38,723 bases of DNA, taken from contig JACCSZ010000219.1 in the NCBI GenBank assembly GCA_013812695.1, positions 1 through 38,723 of the forward strand, in the 5' to 3' direction. The stretch comes from Gemmatimonadales bacterium (GTDB lineage: Bacteria; Gemmatimonadota; Gemmatimonadetes; Gemmatimonadales; GWC2-71-9). The notes below the pieces were generated by a model. That model did no database searches. It had not been told where the DNA came from and was given only the letters and a program-made list of their open reading frames with translations. Position numbers and translations under genes: made by a program. Positions 11,060 to 23,043 of the stretch are shown one piece after another. Position 1 is the stretch's first letter. Each line of letters opens with the position of its first letter.

Positions 11060-11415
11060 TGCAGCGCTCCGCGCTTCCAGACATAGACGTATCCCACCGC
11101 GAGGATCGCGATGAAGACGAACATCTCAATGATGAGCACCCCGGCCATGTCGCCGAGCTGCCGGAAGGCCACGGCCCACGGAATCATGAACACGGTCTCG
11201 ATGTCGAAGATGATGAAGAGCATCGCGACCAGGTAGAACTTGACCGAAAACCGCTCGCGGGCATCGCCGAGGACGGGCATCCCGGACTCGTACGGGGCGA
11301 TCTTGGTGGGTGTCCGGCGGTAGGTCGACAACACGTGTGACACGCCCAGCATCAGGGCCGCGTTGGCGACGACGAACGCGAGCAACAGCAGGATCGGGAT
11401 GTACGGCTGAAGCAT
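11050..11415 (-). CDS. nuoA: NADH-quinone oxidoreductase subunit A
   Basis: 121 aa, [45 protein letters not shown]. Confidence 0.96.
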   Translation of the reverse strand: MLQPYIPILLLLAFVVANAALMLGVSHVLSTYRRTPTKIAPYESGMPVLGDARERFSVKFYLVAMLFIIFDIETVFMIPWAVAFRQLGDMAGVLIIEMFVFIAILAVGYVYVWKRGALQWD

Positions 11416-11427
11416 ACGCCTCGGCTT

Positions 11428-11445
11428 TCGTGAATTTTTTCACTA
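11428..11445. promoter_or_regulatory. Putative Rex (NADH/NAD+-sensing repressor) operator upstream of nuoA
   Basis: TCGTGAATTTTTTCACTA: perfect GTGAA-N4-TTCAC palindrome with A/T centre; 16/18 match to TTGTGAAWWWWTTCACAA; 13-30 bp upstream of the nuoA ATG. Confidence 0.6.
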
Positions 11446-11544
11446 TCCGCCGAAAAGTAACCGACCCAAAAGGTCAATTCAACCCGACCCCGGTCCGGCT
11501 ATATTCCCGCCCGACAGCCTGTTCGTGCCCTGCTTCGAGGCCGC

Positions 11545-12123
11545 ATGTCCATCAAATCCGACCGCTGGATCCGCCGCATGGCCCGCGACCACGGGATGAT
11601 CGAGCCATTCGTGGACACCCAGGTCCGGCAGGCCGACGCGCACGGGCGGCGGGTGATTTCCTACGGGCTGTCGAGCTACGGCTACGACATGCGGGTGGCG
11701 CCCGAGTTCAAGATCTTCACCAACGTACTCAGCGTGATCGTGGACCCGAAGGAGTTCGACCACCGGAGCCTGGTGGAGTTCGACGGCGACGTCTGCATCG
11801 TCCCGCCGAACAGTTTTGCCCTCGCGCGGTCGGTCGAGTATTTCCGGATCCCCCGGCAGACGCTGACGATCTGCGTCGGCAAGAGCACCTACGCCCGCTG
11901 CGGCATCATCACGAACGTCACCCCGTTCGAGCCGGAGTGGGAGGGACACGTGACGCTCGAGATCAGCAATACGACGCCCCTGCCGGCGCGGATCTATGCG
12001 AACGAGGGCATCTGCCAGGTGCTGTTCTTCGAGGCGGACGCGGACGACATCTGCGAGACCAGCTACGCCGACAAGGCCGGCAAGTACCAGCGGCAGACCG
12101 GCGTCACGCTCCCCAAGCTCTGA
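11545..12123 (+). CDS. dcd: dCTP deaminase
   Basis: [22 protein letters not shown]...[15 protein letters not shown]...[52 protein letters not shown]. Confidence 0.96.
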   Translation: MSIKSDRWIRRMARDHGMIEPFVDTQVRQADAHGRRVISYGLSSYGYDMRVAPEFKIFTNVLSVIVDPKEFDHRSLVEFDGDVCIVPPNSFALARSVEYFRIPRQTLTICVGKSTYARCGIITNVTPFEPEWEGHVTLEISNTTPLPARIYANEGICQVLFFEADADDICETSYADKAGKYQRQTGVTLPKL

Positions 12124-12137
12124 ACCGCAGGCCGCCG

Positions 12138-14180
12138 ATGCGCCACCTCGCGCTGCTAGCCGCGCTGGCCGCGAGCCCCCTCGCCGCCCAAGAGCCGGAC
12201 ACCAACGCCCCGACCCAGCCGGTGCGTCCGCTCAACCTGCAGCCCGCGCTCAAGCCGCCCATCGCCGACACCGGCATCTTCAGCCCGCTCACGCTGCCGC
12301 CGCCCAGCGAGGTCCGGTCGGCCGGGGGCGCACCCGGGCCGCGCTACTGGCAGCAGCGAGTGGACTACCGGATCCAGGCGACGCTGGATACCGCCGCCCG
12401 CCGGATCGACGCGACGGAGCGGATCCATTACACCAACGCGTCGCCCGACACGCTGCGGTTCGTCTGGCTCCAGCTCGACCAGAACCTGTTCCGATCCGGC
12501 AGCACGGGGTCGCTGCTTTTCCCGGCCGAGAGCCGGTTCGGCGGGGCAGGATTCGAGGGCGGTGTCGACATCGTGTCCTTGAGCCAGTCGCCCGTCCCCG
12601 CTCCTCCCGTCTCGCCTCCCGCACGCCGCCGCCCGCGCGCAGCCGCGCGCCCGGCGCCCGCACGGCCCGAAGACTCGCCCGCGGCACTCACCCACCGGAT
12701 CGACGGCACGATGATGTACGCGGAGCTCGCGCAGCCGCTCGTGCCGGGCGGCGCCACGGTGTTGGACCTGGCCTACCGCTTCAACGTCCCCGAGCACGGT
12801 GCCGACCGAATGGGCCGCGAGGGCAGCCTGTACGAGCTCGCCCAGTGGTATCCGCGCATGGCGGTCTACGACGACGTCCACGGCTGGAATACCGACCAGT
12901 ACCTGGGCCAGGGCGAGTTTTACCTGGAGTATGGTGACGTCGAATACGAGGTCACCCTGCCGGCGGGCTACATCGTGGCGGGCACGGGCACCCTGCAGAA
13001 CGCCGAGCAGGTGCTCACGCCGGCCACGCGGGCCCGGCTGGCGGCGGCACTGCGGTCGGACACCACCATCGCGATCGTCACCGCCGACGAGCTCGCGTCG
13101 GGCGCCGCGCGACCCCGGCGCGACGGCATGCTCACGTGGCGCTTTCGCGCCGAGCGAGTGCGTGATGTCGCGTGGGCGGCCTCGCCCGACTACCAATGGG
13201 ACGCGTCGGGGTGGGAGGGCGTCCTGACCCAGGCGTACTATCGCCCGTCCGCGCGGTCCACCTGGCAGGACGCCGCCGCGATGAGCCGAGCCTCGCTGGT
13301 GGAATTCAGCACCCGGTGGCTCCGCTACCCGTATCCGCAGCTCTCGGCAGTCGAGGGTCCGGTGTCCGGGATGGAATACCCGATGGTCGCCATGGTGGCC
13401 CGCGGTGACGACGCACCGGGTCTGTCTGCGGTGATCGCGCACGAGATTGGCCACATGTGGTTCCCGATGGTGGTGGGCTCCGACGAGCGGCGCCACGCGT
13501 GGATGGACGAAGGCTTCGGCACGTTCATCACTACGTTCGCGGAAGCCGGCGCCTGGAGCCGCGACGGCGGCGAGGCGCGACGCGAGGCAGTGCGCACCGT
13601 GACGTCGCTCGATCAGACGCCGTCGGCGCAGCCGATCATCACCCCGGCCAACCGGTACCGGAGCCACGACAACCTCGTCAGCCTCGCGTACGTGAAGCCA
13701 TCGATCCTGCTCCTCGCGCTCCGCAACAAGATCCTCGGCCCCGGCGTGTTCGACGCCGCGTTCCGGGAATACACGCGGCGGTGGGCGTTCAAGCACCCCC
13801 AGCCGGCCGATTTCTTCCGCACGATGGAGGAAGTGTCGGGGCGCGACCTCGCCTGGTTCTGGCGCGGGTTCTTCCTCTCCACCGCCGCGCTGGACCAGAC
13901 CGTCGAGAGCGTGCGGCAGGAGCCGGACGGCGCCGCCCTCATCACGCTCCGGAATCTGGGCCCCGCCGTGATGCCCGTCGAGCTCGAGCTCGGGTTCGCC
14001 GATGGCACGACGCAGACGGTAGCGCTGCCGGTCGAGATCTGGTACGGCGGGAACCGCTACGTCCACCGGCTCGTGAGCGGTCCGGCGATCGTCCGCGCGC
14101 GCGTGAACCCGGATGGACAATTGCCGGACCTGCTGCCGCTCAACGATGCCTGGTCGCTGGACACGGCAGCCTCGCGCTGA
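12138..14180 (+). CDS. Secreted M1-family-like (gluzincin) metallopeptidase, paralog 1
   Basis: Signal peptide MRHLALLAALAASPLAAQ; VIAHEIGHMWFPMVVGSDERRHAWMDEGFGTF (HExxH-x18-E). Confidence 0.9.
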   Translation: MRHLALLAALAASPLAAQEPDTNAPTQPVRPLNLQPALKPPIADTGIFSPLTLPPPSEVRSAGGAPGPRYWQQRVDYRIQATLDTAARRIDATERIHYTNASPDTLRFVWLQLDQNLFRSGSTGSLLFPAESRFGGAGFEGGVDIVSLSQSPVPAPPVSPPARRRPRAAARPAPARPEDSPAALTHRIDGTMMYAELAQPLVPGGATVLDLAYRFNVPEHGADRMGREGSLYELAQWYPRMAVYDDVHGWNTDQYLGQGEFYLEYGDVEYEVTLPAGYIVAGTGTLQNAEQVLTPATRARLAAALRSDTTIAIVTADELASGAARPRRDGMLTWRFRAERVRDVAWAASPDYQWDASGWEGVLTQAYYRPSARSTWQDAAAMSRASLVEFSTRWLRYPYPQLSAVEGPVSGMEYPMVAMVARGDDAPGLSAVIAHEIGHMWFPMVVGSDERRHAWMDEGFGTFITTFAEAGAWSRDGGEARREAVRTVTSLDQTPSAQPIITPANRYRSHDNLVSLAYVKPSILLLALRNKILGPGVFDAAFREYTRRWAFKHPQPADFFRTMEEVSGRDLAWFWRGFFLSTAALDQTVESVRQEPDGAALITLRNLGPAVMPVELELGFADGTTQTVALPVEIWYGGNRYVHRLVSGPAIVRARVNPDGQLPDLLPLNDAWSLDTAASR

Positions 14181-14296
14181 TGGATCGACTGGCCCCGTCG
14201 GGCCGTTCCGGGGCCGTGCCCGCGCCAGGCGCTCTTCCCGAGGCCTCCGACGGCCGATAGATTCTTCCGCCTCGCTCGCATCTCCCGGGGGCCGTT

Positions 14297-15757
14297 GTGT
14301 CACTGCCGGACTACCTGCTCGATCTGCCTGCCGAGGAAGCCGCCCGTCTGATCGCCCTCGGGCTGCTCGACCGAACGGCGGACGCGGCACGGCGCCTTGC
14401 CGATTCGACCGACCCGATGGCCCTGCACGACTTTCGAGTCGCCACGCGCCGGCTCCGAAGCGGGCTGGAGGCCTATCGCCCGGAGATCGACGGGAGCGTG
14501 TCGCGAGCGAGTCGTCGCCGCCTTCGTCGCCTGGCGCGCGCCACGCGCCGGAGCCGGGACTTCGAGGTTCACCTGCAGTGGGAGCGCGCACAGGACGCCG
14601 TCCTCACCGAACGGCAGCGCACGGGGCTGCGCTGGCACCTCGAGCGACTCGAGGCCCGCCGCCACCGCGCCGACCGGCGCCTCGGCGTGCTGGTGGCGCG
14701 CCGCTTCGCTCGTTTCGAGCGGCGTCTCCGCCGGCGGCTCGAGACCTACCGCCTCCACATCGAGCGCGATCCCACTCGTCGGCGGCACGAGGCGGCTGCC
14801 GTGCTCGGGCGGCGCCTTTGCAAGTTCGGCGGCGACCTCGAATGCCGGCTGGCCGCCATGCGAACGATGGCCGACGACGCGGCCGCGCGGCGCGCCCGGA
14901 TCGCCGCCAAGCGACTGCGGTATCTGCTCGAGCCCATCCGCGGTGAGGTCGACGGCGTCGAGCCGCTGATCGTGAGGCTGCGAGATCTGCAGGACGCGCT
15001 CGGCGAGCTCCACGACAGCCAGACCCATTGGGTCGAGCTCTCCGGCGAGGTCGAGAAAGCCGGGCGCGAGCATGCGCGGCGGCTCGAGGGCGCGCTTCGC
15101 GATGGCGGCGAACGCGGGCCCGAGAGCGCCGACGCAGGCGACGATCCCCGGCCAGGACTGCTCGCGCTGCTCGAGCGGCTCGACGATCGCGAGGCCGAGG
15201 CCTTCGCCCGACTGCGCGCGGACTGGCTGGCGGGTGCCGCGGATAGCTTCTTCGAGGCCGTGGGAGCAGTCGGGAAGCGGGTCGCCCACCGCCCTTCATG
15301 CGTAGCCGAGATCGAGCGGCGATTCCTGCTCCGGCGCATGCCCGCCTCCGCCCAGGCGTTCGCCTTTCAGGCAATCGAGCAGGGCTGGCTTCCCGGCAGG
15401 CGCGTCGTCGAGCGCATCCGTCTGCTGCGGCGGCCAGACGTCCCGATCACCTACCATTCCAGCAAGTGCGCCACCGGGGGCCGCTCGATGGCGGTCGGGG
15501 GCGAAGTGGATCTTCAGTTGTTCGAGCAGATCTGGCCGCTCACCTCCGGCAGGCGGGTGGTGAAACGCCGGCACGTGATGTCAGACTATGGAGTGCAGTG
15601 GGCAATCGACCAGTTCCTCGACCGCGATCTCGTTCTGGCCGAAGTAGCACCGCCGGCGGAAGGCGTCGAGGTGATTCTGCCCGAGTGGCTCCAGCCATAC
15701 GTCGTCCGAGAGGTGACCGGCGAGGGTGCGTACACGAGCCGGGCCTTGGCGCGATAG
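14297..15757 (+). CDS. CHAD domain protein with C-terminal CYTH-like domain
   Basis: GTG start. N-terminal CHAD: ALHDFRVATRRLRSGLEAYRP... RIAAKRLRYLLE... LRDLQDALGELHD. C-terminal CYTH-like: EIERRFLLRRMP... IEQGWLPG..RRVVERIRLLRR ... EVDLQLFEQIWPLTSGRRVVKRRHV ... LVLAEVAPP ... VVREVTGEGAYTSRALA. Confidence 0.85.
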   Translation: MSLPDYLLDLPAEEAARLIALGLLDRTADAARRLADSTDPMALHDFRVATRRLRSGLEAYRPEIDGSVSRASRRRLRRLARATRRSRDFEVHLQWERAQDAVLTERQRTGLRWHLERLEARRHRADRRLGVLVARRFARFERRLRRRLETYRLHIERDPTRRRHEAAAVLGRRLCKFGGDLECRLAAMRTMADDAAARRARIAAKRLRYLLEPIRGEVDGVEPLIVRLRDLQDALGELHDSQTHWVELSGEVEKAGREHARRLEGALRDGGERGPESADAGDDPRPGLLALLERLDDREAEAFARLRADWLAGAADSFFEAVGAVGKRVAHRPSCVAEIERRFLLRRMPASAQAFAFQAIEQGWLPGRRVVERIRLLRRPDVPITYHSSKCATGGRSMAVGGEVDLQLFEQIWPLTSGRRVVKRRHVMSDYGVQWAIDQFLDRDLVLAEVAPPAEGVEVILPEWLQPYVVREVTGEGAYTSRALAR

Positions 15758-15819
15758 GGCATGCAGGGACGAGCTGCTGCTTCCGCCCCCCGTTCGACAT
15801 CTTGCTGGAGGGTGCCACC

Positions 15820-17817
15820 GTGCGCGTGAGCTCCGCTTCGCTGCTCTGCTGGCTGCTGGCCGGCCCCTTGGCGGCCCAGGACACCTCCGCATCCGGCCGA
15901 CCAGGCCCCGAGGCACGATTTCGCCGACTCGACCTTCCCGCTCCGACCGCCCTCCGGAGCGCCAACGGCGCGCCCGGCCCCGCCTATTGGCAGCAGCGCG
16001 CCGACTACGTGATCCGCGCCACGCTTGACACCGCGATCCGGTCGGTGCGCGGTGAAGAGCGCATTACGTACAGCAACAATTCGCCGGACACCCTTCGGTT
16101 CGTCTGGCTGCAGCTCGACCAGAACCTGTTCAACAGCGACAGCCGCGGGTTCCGCGTCTTCGGACAGGATCCGCGCTTCGGCACCAAGGGCGCCGAGGTG
16201 TCGGTGCGGCTGCTCAAGGTCGGCGAGCCGGCGGTACCGCGCGCTCGCGGACGGGCGGCCGCGCCGGCGGCGGCACTGCCGTACGTCGTCAACGGGACCC
16301 TCCTGCGGATCGACCTCGCGCGCCCGCTCCCGCCCGGCGGACGGCAGATCCTGGAGCTGGAGTGGTCGTTCCCGTTCGGCGCCAACAGCAACCGGATGGG
16401 TCTGGAGGATATCGACGGCGCGACCATCTACGAAGTGGCGCAGTGGTACCCGCGGATGGCGGTGTACGACGATGTGCGCGGCTGGAACACCGAACAGTAT
16501 ATGGGCCAGGGCGAGTTTTACCTCGAGTACGGCAGCTTCGACGTGAGCCTGACCGTGCCGGCCGACATGCTCGTCGCCGCCACCGGCACGCTCCGGAATC
16601 CGGACGAGGTCCTGACCGCGGCACAGCGCGCGCGGTTGGCGCGGGCACGCACGAGCGCGGAGACGGTGGTCATCCGCGGCAAGAACGAGATCGGCAGCTC
16701 TGACTCGCGGCCGCCAACGCAGGATCCGTCCCTTACCTGGCGGTTCACCGCCGACAGCGTCCGCGACTTCGCCTGGGCCGCGGCCCGGCACTTCATCTGG
16801 GACGCGGTCGGCGTGAACGGCGGCAAGACGCTGGCGATGAGCTTCTACCCGCCCAGCGCCGAACCGCAGTGGAAGGACGCGACGCAGTACGCCAAGACCG
16901 CCATCGAGTACTACTCCACGCAGTGGTCACCCTACCCGTATCCGTACGCCAGCAACGTGAACGGGATCGAGGGTGGCATGGAGTACCCGATGATCGTCTT
17001 CTGCCGGAACCGCACGGACCCGCACGCGCTGTACAGCGTGACCGACCACGAGTTCGGCCATACCTGGTTCCCCATGGTGGTGGGCAACAACGAGCGACTG
17101 CACGGCTGGATGGACGAGGGGTTCAACAGCTTCATGAACCACTACAGCTTTCCGCGGAAGTTTCCCGACGCCCCACTGCCGTCATCCCGCGGCGTCCAGG
17201 AGACTTATCTCAAGAACGCCGTGTCGGGCGACGAACAGCGTATCATGTCGCCCGCGGACCGGATGCGCTCCAACGAGAACTGGCGGCAGGCGCTGTACAA
17301 CAAACCGGCGGTCGGGCTCGTGCTGCTCCGGGATCAGATCACCTCGCCCGAGCGGTTCGACCCGGTGTTCCGCGAATATATCCGCCGGTGGTCGTACAAG
17401 CATCCGGCCCCGGCTGATTTCTTCCGCACCATGGAGGACGGGCTCGGCGAGGACCTGAGCTGGTTCTGGCGCTCGTGGTTCTACACGACCGAGCGGCTCG
17501 ACCAGGCCGTCGACTCGGTGGCAATCTCGGACTCGGCGGGCGTGATCTCACGGGTGTACTTGCGGAACGCCGGAGCGATGCCGATGCCGGTGGAACTCGC
17601 GCTGCTCATGGACGACGGGACTACACAGCGGCTTCGGCTGCCTGTGGAGATCTGGGGGCTGGGCGACCGGTACACGGCACTCGTGCCTGGGCCGCGGAAG
17701 GTGAGCGGGGTGATCATCGATGCGGAGGGCCTGTATCCGGACGTCGAGCGGGCGAACAACCGATGGCCCGCGGCCGGAGCGCCATCGAAGCCGGCGCGCG
17801 CGTCAGGGAGGAGATAG
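15820..17817 (+). CDS. Secreted M1-family-like (gluzincin) metallopeptidase, paralog 2
   Basis: GTG start after GGAG; signal peptide ...LLCWLLAGPLAAQ; VTDHEFGHTWFPMVVGNNERLHGWMDEGFNSF; shares ANGAPGPAYWQQRADY/SPDTLRFVWLQLDQNLF/AQWYPRMAVYDD.RGWN with paralog 1. Confidence 0.9.
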   Translation: MRVSSASLLCWLLAGPLAAQDTSASGRPGPEARFRRLDLPAPTALRSANGAPGPAYWQQRADYVIRATLDTAIRSVRGEERITYSNNSPDTLRFVWLQLDQNLFNSDSRGFRVFGQDPRFGTKGAEVSVRLLKVGEPAVPRARGRAAAPAAALPYVVNGTLLRIDLARPLPPGGRQILELEWSFPFGANSNRMGLEDIDGATIYEVAQWYPRMAVYDDVRGWNTEQYMGQGEFYLEYGSFDVSLTVPADMLVAATGTLRNPDEVLTAAQRARLARARTSAETVVIRGKNEIGSSDSRPPTQDPSLTWRFTADSVRDFAWAAARHFIWDAVGVNGGKTLAMSFYPPSAEPQWKDATQYAKTAIEYYSTQWSPYPYPYASNVNGIEGGMEYPMIVFCRNRTDPHALYSVTDHEFGHTWFPMVVGNNERLHGWMDEGFNSFMNHYSFPRKFPDAPLPSSRGVQETYLKNAVSGDEQRIMSPADRMRSNENWRQALYNKPAVGLVLLRDQITSPERFDPVFREYIRRWSYKHPAPADFFRTMEDGLGEDLSWFWRSWFYTTERLDQAVDSVAISDSAGVISRVYLRNAGAMPMPVELALLMDDGTTQRLRLPVEIWGLGDRYTALVPGPRKVSGVIIDAEGLYPDVERANNRWPAAGAPSKPARASGRR

Positions 17818-17838
17818 GCGGGGCACCCGCGCCGCAGG

Positions 17839-17868
17839 CCGGCAACCCGGGTGACGACGGGTTGCCGG
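17839..17868. terminator. Stem-loop between convergent genes (possible bidirectional terminator)
   Basis: CCGGCAACCCG-ggtgacga-CGGGTTGCCGG, perfect 11-bp stem with 8-nt loop, in the 70-bp gap between convergent CDSs; no long T-tract. Confidence 0.5.
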
Positions 17869-17887
17869 GGAAGCGGGAGAAAATCAT

Positions 17888-19072
17888 CTACGGCACGTCG
17901 AGCTGCCACAGCCCGCTGAGCATGTCGATCGCATAGAGCGATCCGCCCGAGAGCTGCACCCCCCACGTGAACGTATTCCCCTCTCCACCCGGACGAATCT
18001 GCGAGATCAAGCGGCTCGAGAGATCGCCCGCCAGCGTCCCCGAGACGTCGAGGGCTACCACGCCGCCGTCGTAGTACGCGGCATACAGAATCTGCCGCTG
18101 CTCGTCCATCCAGAAGTTGTGCGTGCCGGCGTTCTCCAGGCGAAAGAACGCGACCTCGCGGGGCCGCGCCAGGTCCGAGACATCCACGACGTGAATGTCG
18201 CCGCTGGACCGCGAACCCACGACGCCCGCGCCCTCCTGCCCGAGGAACAGGTACCGCTGCTCGCCGCGCACGGGATTGTGGAACCACCAGCCGTTGTGCA
18301 CCGCCACTCCGCCGGGCACGGCTCTGTCCGACGTGACCAGGCGGCTCACCTCCTGGGGAGACGAGGGCGACCCACCTTCGATGCCGTTGCCCACGTCGTA
18401 GACGATCACCCCTGTGTTCCAGGCGAACACGAACGCCAGCCCGTCGCGTACATAGGTATCGTGGATGCCGTACGCCGGCGGGATCGGCACGGTGGCCACC
18501 GCACTGACGGCGGCGGGGTCGGTGATGTCGAAGATGACGAGCGCGGGGCCGGCCGGATTGCGGGCGGCGAACACGTACCGGCTCCCGCCGATCTCCGCGA
18601 TCGTGGCGGTGTGAATGCCCTCGGCCACGTGGACACTGTCCCGAAACGCGGGCCGCCGCGGATCGGTCAGGTCGTACACATACAGGCCGGCGCCCGCGCC
18701 ACCCTCCGCCCCGAACACCAGGGTGCCACCGTCATCGCTGACCTGGACGTCGCTCACGGTCGCGATGCCCGGCACCATCACGGAGTCCGCCAGCACCGGC
18801 GCGCCGCTCGCATCGAGCGACCAGACGTTGACCACGTTGCCGGGAACGCCGCCCCGAGGCACGCGGCCCCATGTCCCGGTGTAGGCGTAGGCGCCGTGCA
18901 CCCACAGGTCCGAGCTGTACCGGTCCGGCACATTGTTGCCGCCGGCGACGATGGCGAAATCGGACGGCGGGGGCGGCTGCGTGGGTCCGCCGCCCCCGCC
19001 GTCGCCACCTCCGCAGGCGGCAAGCGCGAATGCCGCGGCGAGCGCGGGCAGCGAGAGCCATCGCCAAGGCAT
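17888..19072 (-). CDS. LVIVD-repeat-like beta-propeller lipoprotein
   Basis: Lipobox MPWRWLSLPALAAAFALAACGGG; repeats such as LYVYDLTDPRRPAF, LVIFDITDPAAVSAVATVPI, IHVVDVSDLARPREVAFF. Confidence 0.8.
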   Translation of the reverse strand: MPWRWLSLPALAAAFALAACGGGDGGGGGPTQPPPPSDFAIVAGGNNVPDRYSSDLWVHGAYAYTGTWGRVPRGGVPGNVVNVWSLDASGAPVLADSVMVPGIATVSDVQVSDDGGTLVFGAEGGAGAGLYVYDLTDPRRPAFRDSVHVAEGIHTATIAEIGGSRYVFAARNPAGPALVIFDITDPAAVSAVATVPIPPAYGIHDTYVRDGLAFVFAWNTGVIVYDVGNGIEGGSPSSPQEVSRLVTSDRAVPGGVAVHNGWWFHNPVRGEQRYLFLGQEGAGVVGSRSSGDIHVVDVSDLARPREVAFFRLENAGTHNFWMDEQRQILYAAYYDGGVVALDVSGTLAGDLSSRLISQIRPGGEGNTFTWGVQLSGGSLYAIDMLSGLWQLDVP

Positions 19073-19083
19073 GTGGGCGTTGC

Positions 19084-20325
19084 TCACCGGTGCGTCATTT
19101 CTTGGTGCTCGGGTCTCGCCATGTCGGTCTCCGTTTCCAGCACGCCGTAGCGCCCCATCCGATGCAGCGCCGCGCCGGCGCTGACGCGCACGCCGAGCGC
19201 GAGCGACCAGATGTGGTTCCGGCCATACAGGCTCGTCACGTCGAAGAGTCCCCCGCCCACCTTGGCGATCCGGGCATATCCAACTTGCACCAGGGGCCGG
19301 ATCTCGAACGCCGGCCGCCGGATCGCGGTGACTTCGTACCCAGCCGTGTGCGTCGTCCATCGTGACACCCCGATGATCGAATTCTCGAGGTGTGGCCGGA
19401 GCGAGCGGAAGCGGGCGACCCGTTCCTCCTCGGGCCGCTCGGTCCGTTCGAAGCGGTACTGGAGACGATGCGGGCGCCTGGTCCATGCACCTTCGAGGAG
19501 CGCGCTGCGAAACACGAAGAAGCCGCTGGCTTCCGACGTCCGGGCCCACTCCAGCATGAGGTAGACCGGGTCCTTGCCCAGCGGGCGGTCCCAGCGGGCG
19601 GCCACGCTCCACTTGCCCTGGGCGGGGCCCGCGCCCGGCCGATGCTCGGGCGAGTGGACGTGCGCGTGCGATGCCTGCACGGTCAGGCCGCGTATCAGCG
19701 TTCCGGAGACGCGCACGCTTCGGGAGTCCCCGAACCTCCCCCCGATCCTCGGCCACTGCCCCGGACGTTCCGGCTCGTCGCCGTTGAATACCCCCGCCTC
19801 GACGGTCACCGGCCCCGTGCGGAAGGCCGCGATCGCCACCGCGCGCTCGAGGATCTGGGCGAGGTGGTGATTGACGGGGTATCCCAGAAACGGCCGTACC
19901 ATGGGATCGTCGGTACCGAACGGAGCAAAGCCCTTGCCGGCGCTGAGCGACACGCGTGCGACGCCGTCGTGCCTTCCGAGCACATCGTCTGCGCTGAGCA
20001 TCAACTCGTGCAGGTAGGTGTGCGGATGGCGCCGGTCGACGAACCCTTCGCCCCAGTCGCCCGGCGTCAGCTCGCCCCCAGGGATCGTGGCGCCTTCGAG
20101 ATTGAGGACGCCCGTGAGGCGGAGCCGGCCCGGGCCGCGCGCGTGCAGGTGGAGGATGGGCTGGACGACTCGTACCTCACCCAGCGCGCCGCCCCCCGGC
20201 ACCGGCTCGGACCGCTCGAACGCCAGCACCGCATGTGCTCCCACGCGGACCGACGCGGGCTCCCCCTGGGCGGACGTACCTACAGGAGCCGACGCCATCA
20301 GGGCGGCCAGTGCGGTCCGGGCCAT
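19084..20325 (-). CDS. Putative outer-membrane beta-barrel/porin-like protein
   Basis: Sec signal-like N-terminus MARTALAALMASAPVGTSAQG; alternating amphipathic strands throughout; 12 nt after sdhB stop. Confidence 0.6.
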   Translation of the reverse strand: MARTALAALMASAPVGTSAQGEPASVRVGAHAVLAFERSEPVPGGGALGEVRVVQPILHLHARGPGRLRLTGVLNLEGATIPGGELTPGDWGEGFVDRRHPHTYLHELMLSADDVLGRHDGVARVSLSAGKGFAPFGTDDPMVRPFLGYPVNHHLAQILERAVAIAAFRTGPVTVEAGVFNGDEPERPGQWPRIGGRFGDSRSVRVSGTLIRGLTVQASHAHVHSPEHRPGAGPAQGKWSVAARWDRPLGKDPVYLMLEWARTSEASGFFVFRSALLEGAWTRRPHRLQYRFERTERPEEERVARFRSLRPHLENSIIGVSRWTTHTAGYEVTAIRRPAFEIRPLVQVGYARIAKVGGGLFDVTSLYGRNHIWSLALGVRVSAGAALHRMGRYGVLETETDMARPEHQEMTHR

Positions 20326-20336
20326 GCCGGGACTCG

Positions 20337-21103
20337 TCAGTCGGACTCTGACACCACCGCGCGCACGGGCGCCACCGCGGCCCGGAGGTAATCCCGATTC
20401 ATCCGGGTGATGGTATCGATGCTGATCAGTTTGGGACACGCTTCCTGGCATTCGCCGTACAGCGTGCAGCCCCCGAACCCCTCGATATCCATCTGCTCCA
20501 CCATGCGCCGCGCCCGCAGCCCCCGCTCGGGTTGGCCCTGCGGCAGCAGGCCGAGGTGCGTGATCTTGGCCGCCGTGAAGAGCGAGGCCGAGCCGTTGGG
20601 ACAGGCGGCCACGCAGGCCCCGCAGCCGATGCACTGCGCCGCGTCCATGGCGGTATCCACCTCGTCCTTCGCGATCAGCGTCGCGTTGCCGTCGATCGCG
20701 CTGCCCGTCGGCGCGCTGATGTAGCCGCCGGCCGCGATAATCCGGTCGAACGCCTCGCGGCTCACGACCAGGTCCCGCAGGATGGGGAAGGCGCGGGAGC
20801 GCCAGGGCTCGACGGAGATTTCGCGGCCGTCCGCAAAGCTCCGCATGTGGAGCTGGCAAGTGGCGGTACCCTTGTTCGGACCGTGCGCCACACCGTTGAT
20901 CATCAGGCTGCACGAGCCGCAGATGCCCTCCCGGCAGTCGTGGTCGAAGGCGATCGGCACCTCCCCGGCCGCCATCAGGCGCTCGTTCACCACATCGAGC
21001 ATCTCCAGGAACGACGCGTCCGGGCTGATGTCGTTGGCCTCGTAGCGCACCATGCCGCCGGGGGCGCTGGGCCCCGCCTGACGCCAGACCTGGAGCGTGA
21101 CGT

Positions 21104-21107
<4 letters not shown>
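20337..21107 (-). CDS. sdhB: Succinate dehydrogenase/fumarate reductase iron-sulfur subunit
   Basis: [55 protein letters not shown] start overlapping sdhA stop (GTGA). Confidence 0.95.
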
Positions 21108-23017
<1,910 letters not shown>

Positions 23018-23043
23018 GCCGCTCTCCAGTGCTCAGGCAGCCT

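Noticed and set aside
14191-14215. GGCCCC...GGGGCC inverted repeat after the first M1-like gene
   Set aside because: Only a 6-bp stem with a 13-nt loop and no T-tract; expected by chance at this GC content.
12156-14591. 811-aa minus-strand ORF opposite the first M1-like peptidase
   Set aside because: Antisense shadow of a clearly conserved coding gene; no recognisable motifs.
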